Assembly (NCBI GenBank): GCA_018817515.1
Contig: JAHIUD010000032.1
Location: 1-64,000, forward strand
Direction: 5' to 3'
From: Pseudomonadota bacterium
GTDB lineage: Bacteria; Desulfobacterota; Desulfovibrionia; Desulfovibrionales; Desulfovibrionaceae
Length of the DNA stretch: 64,000 nt
Shown: in pieces, positions 49,502 through 57,794 of the stretch
How positions within the stretch are numbered: position 1 is the stretch's first letter
How the letters are laid out: each line of letters opens with the position of its first letter
Position numbers and translations under genes: made by a program
The notes under the pieces: generated by a model
Told to the model about the DNA's origin: nothing
What the model saw: only the letters and a program-made list of their open reading frames with translations
The model's database searches: none

Positions 49502-50446
49502 TTAGACGAAAAGGACGCTGACCGAGGCCTCGCCGTGAACATTCACGATGGCCTGGGCCAAAAGTTCCGCAACAGAGAGCACCTTGATCTTCTTGCAGGT
49601 CTTCTTGCGCGCATCCAGGGGGATGGTGTCCGTCACAAGGATCTGCGAAAATACCGATTTGTCCATGCGCTCGATGGCCGGGCCGGAGAGCACCGCGTGG
49701 GTGGCGCAGGCCAGGATCTCACGCGCGCCGTTGTCCGCCAGGACCTGTCCGGCGGCGCACATGGTGCCTGCCGTGTCGACCATGTCGTCGAGCACGATGG
49801 CCGTCTTGCCCTGCACGTTGCCGATGAGGTGCATGGCCTTGGCCTGGTTGGGCGCGTCGCGGCGTTTGTCCACGATTGCCAGCCCGGCGTCAAGGCGTTT
49901 GGCGTAGGCGCGGGCGCGTTCCACGCCGCCTGCGTCCGGGGAGACGACGACGATCTCGCCTTCGAGGTGGCGCATGTAGTTCAAGAAAACGGGCGCCGCG
50001 AACAGGTTGTCCACAGGGCAGTTGAAGAAGCCCTGGATCTGTCCGGCGTGCAGGTCGATGGTCATCATGCGGTGCATGCCGGCCACCGAGAGGAAGTCGG
50101 CCACGACCTTGGCGCTGATGGGCACTCGCGGCAGCACCTTGCGGTCCTGGCGGGCATAGCCGTAGTAGGGCATTACTGCGGTGATCCGCCGGGCGCTGGC
50201 GCGTTTGAGCGCGTCAATCATCAGGCAGAGTTCCATGAGGTGGAAATTCACCGGCGAGCATGTGGGCTGGACGACAAAGACGTCGTCGCCGCGCACGTTG
50301 TCATCGATCTCGATGCGGATTTCGCCATCGCTGAACTGCTCGCGCAGCACAGGAGTAAGGCGGCAGCCGATGTGCTCGCAGATGGATTCAGCCAGATCAA
50401 CGTTGGCCGAGCCGCTAATTATCTTGAGATCGCTGTTACCAGACAT
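49502..50446 (-). CDS. prs: Ribose-phosphate pyrophosphokinase
   Basis: A 314-residue PRPP synthetase, supplying PRPP for nucleotides, His and Trp. It shows [19 protein letters not shown], the [17 protein letters not shown] segment, [31 protein letters not shown] and the PRPP loop [12 protein letters not shown]. It is expressed with rplY, pth and carD and lies just after tRNA-Gln. Confidence 0.95.
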   Translation of the reverse strand: MSGNSDLKIISGSANVDLAESICEHIGCRLTPVLREQFSDGEIRIEIDDNVRGDDVFVVQPTCSPVNFHLMELCLMIDALKRASARRITAVMPYYGYARQDRKVLPRVPISAKVVADFLSVAGMHRMMTIDLHAGQIQGFFNCPVDNLFAAPVFLNYMRHLEGEIVVVSPDAGGVERARAYAKRLDAGLAIVDKRRDAPNQAKAMHLIGNVQGKTAIVLDDMVDTAGTMCAAGQVLADNGAREILACATHAVLSGPAIERMDKSVFSQILVTDTIPLDARKKTCKKIKVLSVAELLAQAIVNVHGEASVSVLFV

Positions 50447-50464
50447 GTCCTCTACCTTGTGAAC

Positions 50465-50539
50465 TGGCTGGGGTGGAAGGATTCGAACCCTCGGATAACT
50501 GGACCAAAACCAGTCGCCTTACCGCTTGGCTACACCCCA
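50465..50539 (-). tRNA. tRNA-Gln (anticodon TTG), overlapping the ispE 3' end
   Basis: A 75-base tRNA with encoded CCA. The acceptor stem is TGGGGTG / CACCCCA, and the anticodon loop TTTTGGT gives TTG. Its first 21 bases are also the last seven codons of ispE, including the stop. The U1-A72 first pair is usual for tRNA-Gln. Confidence 0.95.
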
Positions 50540-51415
50540 TTTCCTCAGGGCCTCGATATGCACGGGCAAGCCATTCGTCCGTAAAATCCTTGCGGCATCA
50601 AGCGCCAGGTAACTTTCCCGAAACAGGGCGTAAAGTGCTGCCCCGCTCCCGCTCATGGCGGCAGAAGCCGCCCCCATTTTCAGCAGGCGCTCCTTGTGGA
50701 CCCGGAGGTCCGGATGCGCCGGAAAGACTACAGCCTCAAAATCATTCTGTACCACTACGGGCGAAAGGGAAACACGTCTCTTATGCGTGGATGCCGGGGT
50801 TGTCAAGCATTCTGCGCAGTCCTTGGCCTCCGCCATGCGACTTGCATATTCGTCCCAGGCGCCAAAGGCCCAGGCCGTGGAAACATGCACCGGCGGCAGC
50901 GCCAGAAGCAGGGTGAACGCCGACAGGTCAAGGTCCACGGCGCTCAGATCTTCTCCGATGCCGCGCGCCAGAGCTGGACCATCCTGAAGAAAGAAGGGCA
51001 CATCCGCGCCGATGCCAGCCGCCAGGAGCACGAGCTCGGCCTGGGTCAGGGCCGAAGCCCCTGCCTGGGCCTGCAGCCAACGCAGCATGGCCGCCGCGTC
51101 CGAGCTGCCGCCACCAAGGCCCGCGCCGCTGGGGATGCGCTTGGTCAGCCGCACCTCAACGTCCTGCCGCCTGCCTGTGGCCTGAGCGTAGGCCTTCCAG
51201 GCCAGAAACACGAGGTTTTTCTCAAGGGGGGTGCCGGGCAGTTCCGGGGTCACCACGCAGCCGGAGCCGGGTGCGCCAGGGCTGATGTCGAGTGTGTCGG
51301 CCAATCCCGGCACAGGGATAATGAGGCTCTCAAGGTCGTGGTAGCCATCGGCCCGGCGGCCCAGGAGCAACAGGGACAGGTTGATCTTGGCCGGGGCCTG
51401 CACAGTGTCTGGCAT
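50519..51415 (-). CDS. ispE: 4-diphosphocytidyl-2-C-methyl-D-erythritol kinase
   Basis: A 298-residue GHMP kinase of the MEP isoprenoid pathway. It has APAKINLSLLLLGRRADGYH, the ATP loop PSGAGLGGGSSDAAA and MSGSGAALYALF. The last six codons (W-G-V-A-K-R) and the stop codon lie inside the downstream tRNA-Gln gene. The length is normal, so the overlap looks natural rather than a truncation. It starts the ispE-tRNA-prs-rplY-pth-carD-rho series. Confidence 0.93.
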   Translation of the reverse strand: MPDTVQAPAKINLSLLLLGRRADGYHDLESLIIPVPGLADTLDISPGAPGSGCVVTPELPGTPLEKNLVFLAWKAYAQATGRRQDVEVRLTKRIPSGAGLGGGSSDAAAMLRWLQAQAGASALTQAELVLLAAGIGADVPFFLQDGPALARGIGEDLSAVDLDLSAFTLLLALPPVHVSTAWAFGAWDEYASRMAEAKDCAECLTTPASTHKRRVSLSPVVVQNDFEAVVFPAHPDLRVHKERLLKMGAASAAMSGSGAALYALFRESYLALDAARILRTNGLPVHIEALRKWGVAKR

Positions 51416-51432
51416 TGGGAGTCCTTAAATAT

Positions 51433-51460
51433 GAAGGAGGGGAGCCTTGGCCCCCCTCCA
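51433..51460 (-). terminator. Probable terminator of the DegP/Q gene
   Basis: On the minus strand GGAGGGG and CCCCTCC pair around a ten-base loop just after the protease stop codon. The tail TTCATATTT is only partly T-rich. Confidence 0.55.
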
Positions 51461-51472
51461 ATACTCCTGGCG

Positions 51473-52900
51473 CTATTTCTTGTCCAGGGTGATGGCCCGG
51501 AACACGTTCCGACCCTGGCGCTTGAGCAGAAGCATGACCATGCCGCCCTGCTTGGAGCCGGAGATGACCGCGCGCAGCTGCTCTACGGTGTTCACCGGCC
51601 GTCTGTTGGCCTCGATGATGACGTCGCCGGGCTGGATGTCCACCTGGGCGGCCACGCTGCCGGGTTTGATCTCCATGACCAGCAGGCCCTGCGGCTTGGA
51701 AAGGCCAAGCGATTGCGCCTCCTCGCCGCCCTCAACCGGACGCAGCCCGAGGCCGAGTTCCATGGCCGGGGCATTGGGCTTGACGCCGCGCTGCTCCTGC
51801 TCGGCCACGAAGTTCGCCTTGCGCTCGCCCAGGGTGATGATCAGGTCGACGTTGTGGTTCTGGCGCCACACCGTGAGCTGGACCTTGTCGCCCGGGCGCA
51901 TGCTGGCGATGCGTTGGAGCAGTTCGCCGGGGTTGTCCACGTTCTGGCCGGCGGCCTTGACGATGACGTCGCCGGTCTTCATGCCGCCCTTGTCTGCGGG
52001 ATCGCCGGGGATGACCTGGGCCACGAGCACGCCCTTGGGCTCCTTCAGGCCAACGCCCTTGGCGGTGTTCTCATCGAGCTCCTGCATGGTGATGCCGAGC
52101 CAGCCGCGCTTGATCTTCTTGCCGCTCTTGAGCTGCTGGATGATCTTGTCGGCCTGGCTGGAAGGGGTGGCGAAGCCGATGCCCTGGCCGTTGGGCACGA
52201 TGGCGGTGTTGATGCCCACGACCTTGCCGTCCATGTCGATGAGCGGGCCGCCGGAATTGCCGGGGTTGATGCTGGCGTCGGTCTGCAGGAAGCTGTCAAA
52301 GGGCCCGGCGCCGATATGCCTGCCCTTGCCGCTGATGATGCCTGCGGTGACCGTGTGCCCCAGGCCGAAGGGGTTGCCGATGGCCAGGACCCATTCGCCC
52401 ACGCGAGTGGCGTCGGAATTGCCGAAGGCGAGCACGGGCAGGTTGCCGCCAGCCTCGATCTTGAGCAGGGCCAGGTCCGTCTCCTGGTCGCGGCCGATGA
52501 CCTTGGCGTCGTAGGGCTTGTCGCGGCTCAGGAGCTTGACCTTGATCTCGTCGGCCTCGGCCACCACGTGGTTGTTGGTGACGATGTAGCCGTCCGAGGA
52601 GATGATGAAGCCGGAGCCGAGCGAACTGAGCTTGCGCGGCGTCGCTTCCTGCTGGTTGAAGTAGCGCTCGAACTGGTCAAAGAAGTCGCGGAAGGGCGAA
52701 TTCTTGGGAGCGTTCTTGAAGAACTCCTTCATCTGCATGTTGCCGCCGCCAGCGACGTTCTTCGTGGTGCTGATGTTGACAACGGCCTTGCCGGCTTGCT
52801 CGGCCAGATCGGTGAAGTCGGGTAATCCGGCCTTGGCCAGAACGAGGTTTGGGATGACGAGAAAGGTGAGCAGGGCGCACAGGGCCATAAATCGTTTCAT
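51473..52900 (-). CDS. Periplasmic Do-family serine protease (DegP/DegQ)
   Basis: A 475-residue HtrA protease. A signal peptide covers about residues 1-22. The trypsin-like domain has the triad His111 (VTNNHVV), Asp142 (TDLALL) and Ser216 (NPGNSGGPL). Two PDZ domains follow (about 265-355 and 385-470). It degrades or refolds damaged envelope proteins. Whether DegP or DegQ cannot be decided from motifs; the short LA-type loop near residues 47-92 favours a DegQ/MucD-like enzyme. It appears monocistronic. Confidence 0.92.
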   Translation of the reverse strand: MKRFMALCALLTFLVIPNLVLAKAGLPDFTDLAEQAGKAVVNISTTKNVAGGGNMQMKEFFKNAPKNSPFRDFFDQFERYFNQQEATPRKLSSLGSGFIISSDGYIVTNNHVVAEADEIKVKLLSRDKPYDAKVIGRDQETDLALLKIEAGGNLPVLAFGNSDATRVGEWVLAIGNPFGLGHTVTAGIISGKGRHIGAGPFDSFLQTDASINPGNSGGPLIDMDGKVVGINTAIVPNGQGIGFATPSSQADKIIQQLKSGKKIKRGWLGITMQELDENTAKGVGLKEPKGVLVAQVIPGDPADKGGMKTGDVIVKAAGQNVDNPGELLQRIASMRPGDKVQLTVWRQNHNVDLIITLGERKANFVAEQEQRGVKPNAPAMELGLGLRPVEGGEEAQSLGLSKPQGLLVMEIKPGSVAAQVDIQPGDVIIEANRRPVNTVEQLRAVISGSKQGGMVMLLLKRQGRNVFRAITLDKK

Positions 52901-53069
52901 TCACATACCTCCGTTTGCCGCAGGATTGTGTTGCGGCGTCGAAGGGAAAAATAGCATCATTTTTTGGGATGTAAAGGCCGGGCTGGATTTTCTGCGTCGC
53001 GACATTCGACTTGAAGGGCCGCAGGTATTTGTGTAGGAACTGCTTTCCAGCGCCAAACGGGTTGGATAC

Positions 53070-53146
53070 GCCCTCGTAGCTCAGTCGGATAGAGCGCAGG
53101 ATTCCTAATCCTGGTGCCACAGGTTCGATTCCTGTCGAGGGCACCA
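53070..53146 (+). tRNA. tRNA-Arg (anticodon CCT)
   Basis: A 77-base tRNA with encoded CCA. The acceptor stem is GCCCTCG / CGAGGGC and the anticodon loop TTCCTAA gives CCT. A terminator follows 54 bases downstream. Confidence 0.95.
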
Positions 53147-53199
53147 CATCGCAGTCCAGCACCGCGCAGAGTAGTCCAGAAGTGCTGGAATTTTCGAAG

Positions 53200-53235
53200 G
53201 AATCCCCGGATATTGCGTCCGGGGTTCTTTTTTTG
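53200..53235 (+). terminator. Terminator of tRNA-Arg
   Basis: GAATCCCCGGA / TCCGGGGTTC hairpin with a seven-base loop followed by seven T. Confidence 0.9.
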
Positions 53236-53336
53236 CCGCCATTGACAGGCGAGCAGTTTTGACGTTACTTATTAGCTAGGCTGATGGCGCACCAGGATTC
53301 TTCGTGGCAAGACGTTTTGCAGCGAGGTGATGGCGC

Positions 53337-53582
53337 ATGGACCCCTCCTTTCTCTTTTTCCTCTGCCTAATCCTTTTGGTGGTGCTCGCCACCACGAACG
53401 ACATCTTGTTTTGGTCCGATGCCGAAAGTCTGCTGCGCAAACGAAAAATTCGCCGAATGAAGCAGCTTAAGCCTTTGGCCGCTCCGGTGATCAGGGAAGC
53501 GGACCTTCTCGGCCCAGCGGGCAGACGAACAGATGGTGGACGCATCAACGAGGCCTTGGCTCAGCCGCTCCAAGACGAGTGA
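53337..53582 (+). CDS. Small hypothetical single-pass membrane protein
   Basis: An 81-codon frame. Residues about 4-20 (SFLFFLCLILLVVLATT) form one hydrophobic helix, followed by a basic stretch (RKRKIRRMK) and a polar tail. The Lys/Arg-rich segment after the helix suggests a cytoplasmic C-terminus. GAGGTGA lies 8 bases before the ATG. I do not recognise a family; the frame could be real but has no neighbour context. Confidence 0.45.
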   Translation: MDPSFLFFLCLILLVVLATTNDILFWSDAESLLRKRKIRRMKQLKPLAAPVIREADLLGPAGRRTDGGRINEALAQPLQDE

Positions 53583-53790
53583 CAGCAGTCCGGTCGAGGC
53601 GTTGCACTCTCAGACATGAAAAGGGCTGACGAGCACTTTGCAGCGGTTCGCCAGCCCCTTGCTGTTGTCCGGTTTTCCCTTGCCTGGCCTGGCCCCATCT
53701 GCCAGAACAAAGCTTCCCCGGCCATTTGCGACCTACAAGGTCGCGTCGAAAGTTGTCTTCCCTGCGTGGCACAACGCAGAGTCGCATAAT

Positions 53791-53880
53791 CTAGTGCTTG
53801 AGCTGCTTAAACATGAAGAACACGACACCAATCAGCACGACAACAAGAGCAACGATCGTTCCATAATGTCCTAGGTCCAT
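53791..53880 (-). CDS. 29-residue membrane peptide
   Basis: A 30-codon minus-strand frame coding for a peptide that begins MDLGHYGTIVALVVV and ends in KQLKH. Its centre is one hydrophobic helix (TIVALVVVLIGVVFFMF), flanked by an acidic N-terminus and a basic C-terminus. GAGGAGG lies exactly 5 bases before the ATG, an excellent ribosome site. It lies downstream of tetR on the same strand, 111 bases after its stop. The start, helix and basic end are typical of genuine small membrane proteins. Family and function are not known. Confidence 0.65.
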   Translation of the reverse strand: MDLGHYGTIVALVVVLIGVVFFMFKQLKH

Positions 53881-53903
53881 GCAGTCCTCCTCGGGCCTTC
53901 CCG

Positions 53904-53977
53904 AATGTTTCAGCAGGCGGCTTGCGTCGTCTACCACTGTTGCGCCGTCCCAAGATTAGGGCGTAGCCTGAAACATT
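53904..53977. repeat. Separated inverted repeat between tetR and the small membrane peptide gene
   Basis: AATGTTTCAG (53904-53913) and CTGAAACATT (53968-53977) are perfect 10-base inverted copies 54 bases apart. They could form a long-range hairpin in the transcript or be paired protein-binding sites. Confidence 0.45.
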
Positions 53978-53991
53978 TCTTGTTGTGTGTC

Positions 53992-54540
53992 TTACCTGAG
54001 ACACAGCAAGACATTCTCGTAGAAGGATGCGAGGTGCTTGGCAGCGTCATAGTCGCGCTTGAATTCGGACAATTTCAGCCGACCGATGCCGTGCAGGGAT
54101 CCAAGAATCATGTATGCAAGCTCTTCCGGGTCTTGCAGCACGAAGTCGCCGCTTCGCAGCCCTTGGGTCAAGATTTTCAGAATGCTCTCATAGAGGTGCT
54201 CGTAAAATCCCAGAGTAATCCGGTTGACGGCCATACATTGATACAGGAATTGCGCATTTCCGGGGGATTGTTCGAGGAACTGGAAGTGGTACTTTATGAG
54301 CGCGTGCAGACTTTCAACGGAAGGCTTGTCCGCGATCACCGCCTGAAGCGCAGCCATGTAGTCAGCGTCCAACTGATCTGCGATGACCCGGATCATGCTT
54401 TCCTTGTCCTTGAAATAGTAGAACAGCAGGCCTTTGGCCACGCCTGCCTTGGCGGCGATATCCGCAGTTGTCGTGGCTTTCACGCCCTTTGCGGCAACAA
54501 GATTTTTCGCGGCTTCAAGAAGGGCTTGACGGTTTTCCAT
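53992..54540 (-). CDS. TetR-family transcription regulator
   Basis: A 182-residue repressor-type protein. The N-terminal helix-turn-helix (about 8-52) reads LLEAAKNLVAAKGVKATTTADI ... AGVAKGLLFYYFKDKE in pieces. The C-terminal ligand and dimerisation domain is helical and unassigned. AAGGAGA precedes the ATG at 54540; the longer frame to 54576 lacks a site. Two palindromic operators lie immediately upstream, which indicates autorepression. The downstream membrane peptide gene may be in the same regulon. Confidence 0.9.
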   Translation of the reverse strand: MENRQALLEAAKNLVAAKGVKATTTADIAAKAGVAKGLLFYYFKDKESMIRVIADQLDADYMAALQAVIADKPSVESLHALIKYHFQFLEQSPGNAQFLYQCMAVNRITLGFYEHLYESILKILTQGLRSGDFVLQDPEELAYMILGSLHGIGRLKLSEFKRDYDAAKHLASFYENVLLCLR

Positions 54541-54551
54541 ATGAGTTCTCC

Positions 54552-54584
54552 TTGACCAGGCGGTCAACTTGACCAAGCAGTCAA
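54552..54584 (-). promoter_or_regulatory. Tandem palindromic operators upstream of tetR
   Basis: TTGACC-AGGC-GGTCAA (54552-54567) is a perfect 6+4+6 palindrome. A second copy, TTGACC-AAGC-AGTCAA (54569-54584), follows after one base and has one mismatch. They sit between the tetR start codon and a TTGACA-like -35 element (complement of 54600-54605), a position suited to self-repression. Confidence 0.75.
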
Positions 54585-54585
54585 A

Positions 54586-54938
54586 CTATTTTGGGAATTT
54601 GTCAAGCTGAGTGGAGCGTGGAAAGTGAATGTGTATTTACCGTTAGTTGCTGCTTGAATAATTCAACATGTCGCCACGTTGCCTGAATCAATGCTCCATC
54701 TTGCCGTTATATGTGGTGCATTCCGCTCTCCGCAGCATTTGAGCGCGGTCTGATTAGACTCAGCCTCTGGCGGGACGTCTTGTTTTGATGTAGTGATATG
54801 GGAATGAAACGGTGCTTTCCGGTGTTGGCGGCGTTGGCAACCGGGGCTTGAGAGACCTCCATTGGTCCTGGGAGTCCAAAGGCAAACACCCGGCGTCTCC
54901 TCTACGCTGTGTGGCATTCAATCACTGCTGAGGTATTC
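54586..54938. other. Intergenic region between tetR and the lipoprotein gene
   Basis: 353 bases without a convincing gene and poorer in GC than the rest. It contains a perfect TTGAAT-A-ATTCAA palindrome (54654-54666), which could be another regulator site. The 84-codon minus-strand frame here lacks a ribosome site and protein-like composition. Promoters of the two divergent genes should lie here. Confidence 0.5.
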
Positions 54939-55430
54939 TTGCTGAATCATATAAAATATGCAGCGATTCTGCTGTGTTTCCTCGTCCTTGCCGCAGGCTG
55001 TTCCGGCATGAACGCTGATGCCATGCAGGTTGACTATGTCACCAACGCCTTTCCCATCGAACGGTTAGGCGTGTGCGGGCCGCAGTCAGCCGCCGCAGCC
55101 AACGAATTCATGTACAAGGGCTATGCCGTCGAGGATTTTGGCCCGGACATCATGACCAGCCTGGACTCGTCTGACGGGCGGAGAATCAAGTACATGGCCA
55201 TTGCTGGCACGATCGCCTTCAGCACCCCGGACCCCCAGGGTTTTTCCAGCTATGCGTTGCGCGTGGTGGACTTGACCACTGGAGAGACCTTGTGGGAGAG
55301 CGAGGGCGAGAACCAGGACGCTGCGGCCATGAAGCGCGAAGCACGCCCGGTTTCGGAGGCCTTCCACGATATGGTCGACGACTTCGCCAAGGTGTATCCG
55401 CCCGTGCGGGCTCCCGGGCCTGACTCCTAG
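54939..55430 (+). CDS. Putative lipoprotein
   Basis: A 163-residue exported protein. The signal peptide with hydrophobic core AAILLCFLVLAAGC ends in a lipobox LAAGC, so Cys near residue 21 is the lipidation site. The mature part has no recognised domain; it is acidic and rich in Ala and Asp. The TTG at 54939 is proposed because GAGG lies 5 bases upstream and the signal peptide then has normal length. A GTG at 54909 is an alternative. The SulP-type gene follows after about 65 bases. Confidence 0.65.
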   Translation: MLNHIKYAAILLCFLVLAAGCSGMNADAMQVDYVTNAFPIERLGVCGPQSAAAANEFMYKGYAVEDFGPDIMTSLDSSDGRRIKYMAIAGTIAFSTPDPQGFSSYALRVVDLTTGETLWESEGENQDAAAMKREARPVSEAFHDMVDDFAKVYPPVRAPGPDS

Positions 55431-55495
55431 CACCTGGGCAAAGCCGTGCTGTGGTTTTTCTAGCGTCAGAATCTCAGATGCGGAGTATGTGGAAA

Positions 55496-57763
55496 ATGTC
55501 AAACAATCGCTGGCGTGTGCTGCTTCGCGATGTCTCAACCCCTTCCCGGCTGATACCTGCGCTCAGTTCTGGTCTGATGGTCGGGCTGCTTATCATCGTC
55601 ATCGAGCTGTCCTTGGCCTCGCTTATCTTTTCCGGTCCGTTGGCCCAATTCGCATCCAGCGCTGCCGGGCTGACCTTGTTCGGCGGCTTCATCATGTGCC
55701 TGTTCGTGGCTCTTGGGAGCGGCTTCCCCACGTCCATCTGCGTTCCGCAGGATGCCCCTGCGGCCATTCTGGCTGTCGTGGCCACTGGCATTGGCACCAG
55801 CCTGGCGGCCGCCGACCCGCATGTGGGCTTTGTCACGGTCGGGGCTGCCATTGCTTTGTCCTCGCTTGCTTCGGGGCTCCTGTACCTGGCCATGGGCCGC
55901 TTCGGCCTGGGCAACCTCATGCGCTACATGCCGTTCCCTGTCGTGGGCGGCTTTTTGGCCGGCATCGGCTGGCTTCTGGTGCAGGGAAGCGTCTCGATCA
56001 TGGCGGAAGTGCCCTTGAGCTTTGCCGGTCTGCCGCAACTTCTGAGCGCCGAAAAGCTTCTGCTTCTGGCCCCAGGCGCCTCTCTGACGCTGACCCTGCT
56101 CCTGGCCATGAATCGCTGGCGTAATGTTTTCATCATGCCTGGCGTTCTTCTCGCGGCCCTGGTGGCCTTTGCGCTGTATCTCTTCCTTACGGGCCAGACC
56201 CTGGCCGACGCGGGCCGCGCCGGACTGCTGCTGGGCGGAATACCCGACGACGTGATACTCTGGCCTGTGTTCAGCCTGTCCGACCTCGCCCTCATCCGCT
56301 GGGAAGCGATAGTGCCGCAGCTGCCGCAGCTCTGCACCATCCCGCTGGTCTCGGCCATCTCTTTTCTGCTCATCTCAAGCGGCATTGAGACAGCGGCGCA
56401 ACGCGACCTGGACCTGAAGCACGAACTCTACCTCAATTCCGCTGTGAACCTGCTGGGCGGGGCCTGCGGAGCGCACACGGGCTACACCGCGCTCAGCCTG
56501 ACCATGCTTGGCCCCAAGACTGGTTCGGACTCGCGCCTTGTGGGTCTGTGCGCAGCGCTGCTCACCGGCGCGGCCACCTTCTTGGGGGCTGCGGTGCTGG
56601 GCAACTTCCCGCGCTTCATCCTGGGCGGCATGGTGCTCTTTTTGGGTGTCGCCACCTTGTTGGATTGGGTGGTGTATGCGCGCAGGCAGTTCACACGTGT
56701 GGAGTACGCTCTGATTCTGGCCATTCTCCTCACCATTGGCCTGTTCGGTTTCCTGCAAGGCGTCGGCGTCGGCCTGGTCATGGCCACGGTGGTCTTTGTG
56801 GTCAAGTACAGCCGTTTGCCCGTGGTGCGTCAGGACACGGACGCCACGGCGCTTTCCAGCACCAGGCAGCGCTCCGTGCCGGACCAGCACATCCTGCGTG
56901 GTCAGGGGCAAAACGTCCGCATCCTGCGCGTCATGGGCTATCTGTTCTTCGGCTCGGCCAACATCCTCAGCCGCAGCGTGGCCGCCCATCTCAAGCCAGA
57001 CGCCGGGCCGCTGCCGAGCCACCTGATCCTGGATTTCAGCGAGGTCGACGGCTTCGACTCCTCGGCTGTGAACTGCTTCTTGCGCATGCTCCAGCGCTGC
57101 GCGGCGGCGGACTGTCAGGTCGTGTTCTCCGCCACGCCGCCGACCCTGGAGGACCAGCTGCGCCGGGCCGCGCCGCTGGAGGCGGACCGGGTGCGCTTCT
57201 TGCCTGACTTGGACCGGGCGCTTGAGTTCTGCGAGGACGCTCTGTTGGAGCGGGATCTGGCGAGTTCTGCGACTGATGCCGATGCCGACGCGCGCAGCAA
57301 TCTCTTTGACAGCGCTGTGGACGACATGCTGCGGCGGCTGGAGGAGGGCGAGCGCTTCGAAGCCCTGCTGGCGAGCCTGGGACCGCACCTGGAGCACCGT
57401 CAGGCCCTGGCCGGAGAGGTTGTCGTGCGCCAGGGCGACGCCACGGACGGCGTGTTCCTGTTTGTTTCGGGCCAGGCCGAGGAACTCTTCGAGGATGAGA
57501 CGGCCGCGGCGACCCGCCTGCGCAGCCTGGGGCCCGGCAGCATGGCCGGTCAGCTCGCCCCGGGGCAGAGCCATGGCGCGGCGGGGAGCATCCATGCGCG
57601 CACGGACTGCTCGCTGGCGCATCTTTCGGCGGCTGCTCTGCACGACCTGGAGTCCACGGACCCGGCCACGGCCCTTGCATTCTACGGTCTGTTCACGGCC
57701 CAGCTTGAGGCGCGCCTGGCGCAGCCTGCCAGCGCGAAGTGCGTGGGCGCAGCAGCCTCTTGA
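55496..57763 (+). CDS. SulP-type anion transporter with STAS and cyclic-nucleotide-binding domains
   Basis: A 755-residue protein. Residues about 20-440 have ten or more hydrophobic helices of the SLC26/SulP fold, with PVVGGFLAGIGWLL and the conserved VNLLGGACGAHTGYTALSLT. A STAS domain (about 495-600) includes LILDFSEVDGFDSSAVNCFL with a Ser-Ser pair. The C-terminus (about 635-745) has a cNMP-binding-like fold, GEVVVRQGDATDGVFLFVSG. Bacterial relatives carry sulfate, bicarbonate or other anions. The start is uncertain between 55487 and 55496. Confidence 0.85.
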   Translation: MSNNRWRVLLRDVSTPSRLIPALSSGLMVGLLIIVIELSLASLIFSGPLAQFASSAAGLTLFGGFIMCLFVALGSGFPTSICVPQDAPAAILAVVATGIGTSLAAADPHVGFVTVGAAIALSSLASGLLYLAMGRFGLGNLMRYMPFPVVGGFLAGIGWLLVQGSVSIMAEVPLSFAGLPQLLSAEKLLLLAPGASLTLTLLLAMNRWRNVFIMPGVLLAALVAFALYLFLTGQTLADAGRAGLLLGGIPDDVILWPVFSLSDLALIRWEAIVPQLPQLCTIPLVSAISFLLISSGIETAAQRDLDLKHELYLNSAVNLLGGACGAHTGYTALSLTMLGPKTGSDSRLVGLCAALLTGAATFLGAAVLGNFPRFILGGMVLFLGVATLLDWVVYARRQFTRVEYALILAILLTIGLFGFLQGVGVGLVMATVVFVVKYSRLPVVRQDTDATALSSTRQRSVPDQHILRGQGQNVRILRVMGYLFFGSANILSRSVAAHLKPDAGPLPSHLILDFSEVDGFDSSAVNCFLRMLQRCAAADCQVVFSATPPTLEDQLRRAAPLEADRVRFLPDLDRALEFCEDALLERDLASSATDADADARSNLFDSAVDDMLRRLEEGERFEALLASLGPHLEHRQALAGEVVVRQGDATDGVFLFVSGQAEELFEDETAAATRLRSLGPGSMAGQLAPGQSHGAAGSIHARTDCSLAHLSAAALHDLESTDPATALAFYGLFTAQLEARLAQPASAKCVGAAAS

Positions 57764-57794
57764 CCGCCACCGCCGCCTGGCCTAGCCTCTTTGC

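Noticed and set aside
48956-50584. 542-codon plus-strand frame opposite rplY, prs and tRNA-Gln
   Set aside because: It runs through a tRNA gene and two well-defined genes on the other strand, so it cannot be a real protein.
50696-52825. 709-codon plus-strand frame opposite ispE and the DegP/Q gene
   Set aside because: Both antisense genes have full catalytic motifs. The frame has shadow-type composition and no ribosome site.
54663-54917. 84-codon minus-strand frame between tetR and the lipoprotein gene
   Set aside because: No ribosome site, no hydrophobic or domain pattern, and it spans a likely promoter region.
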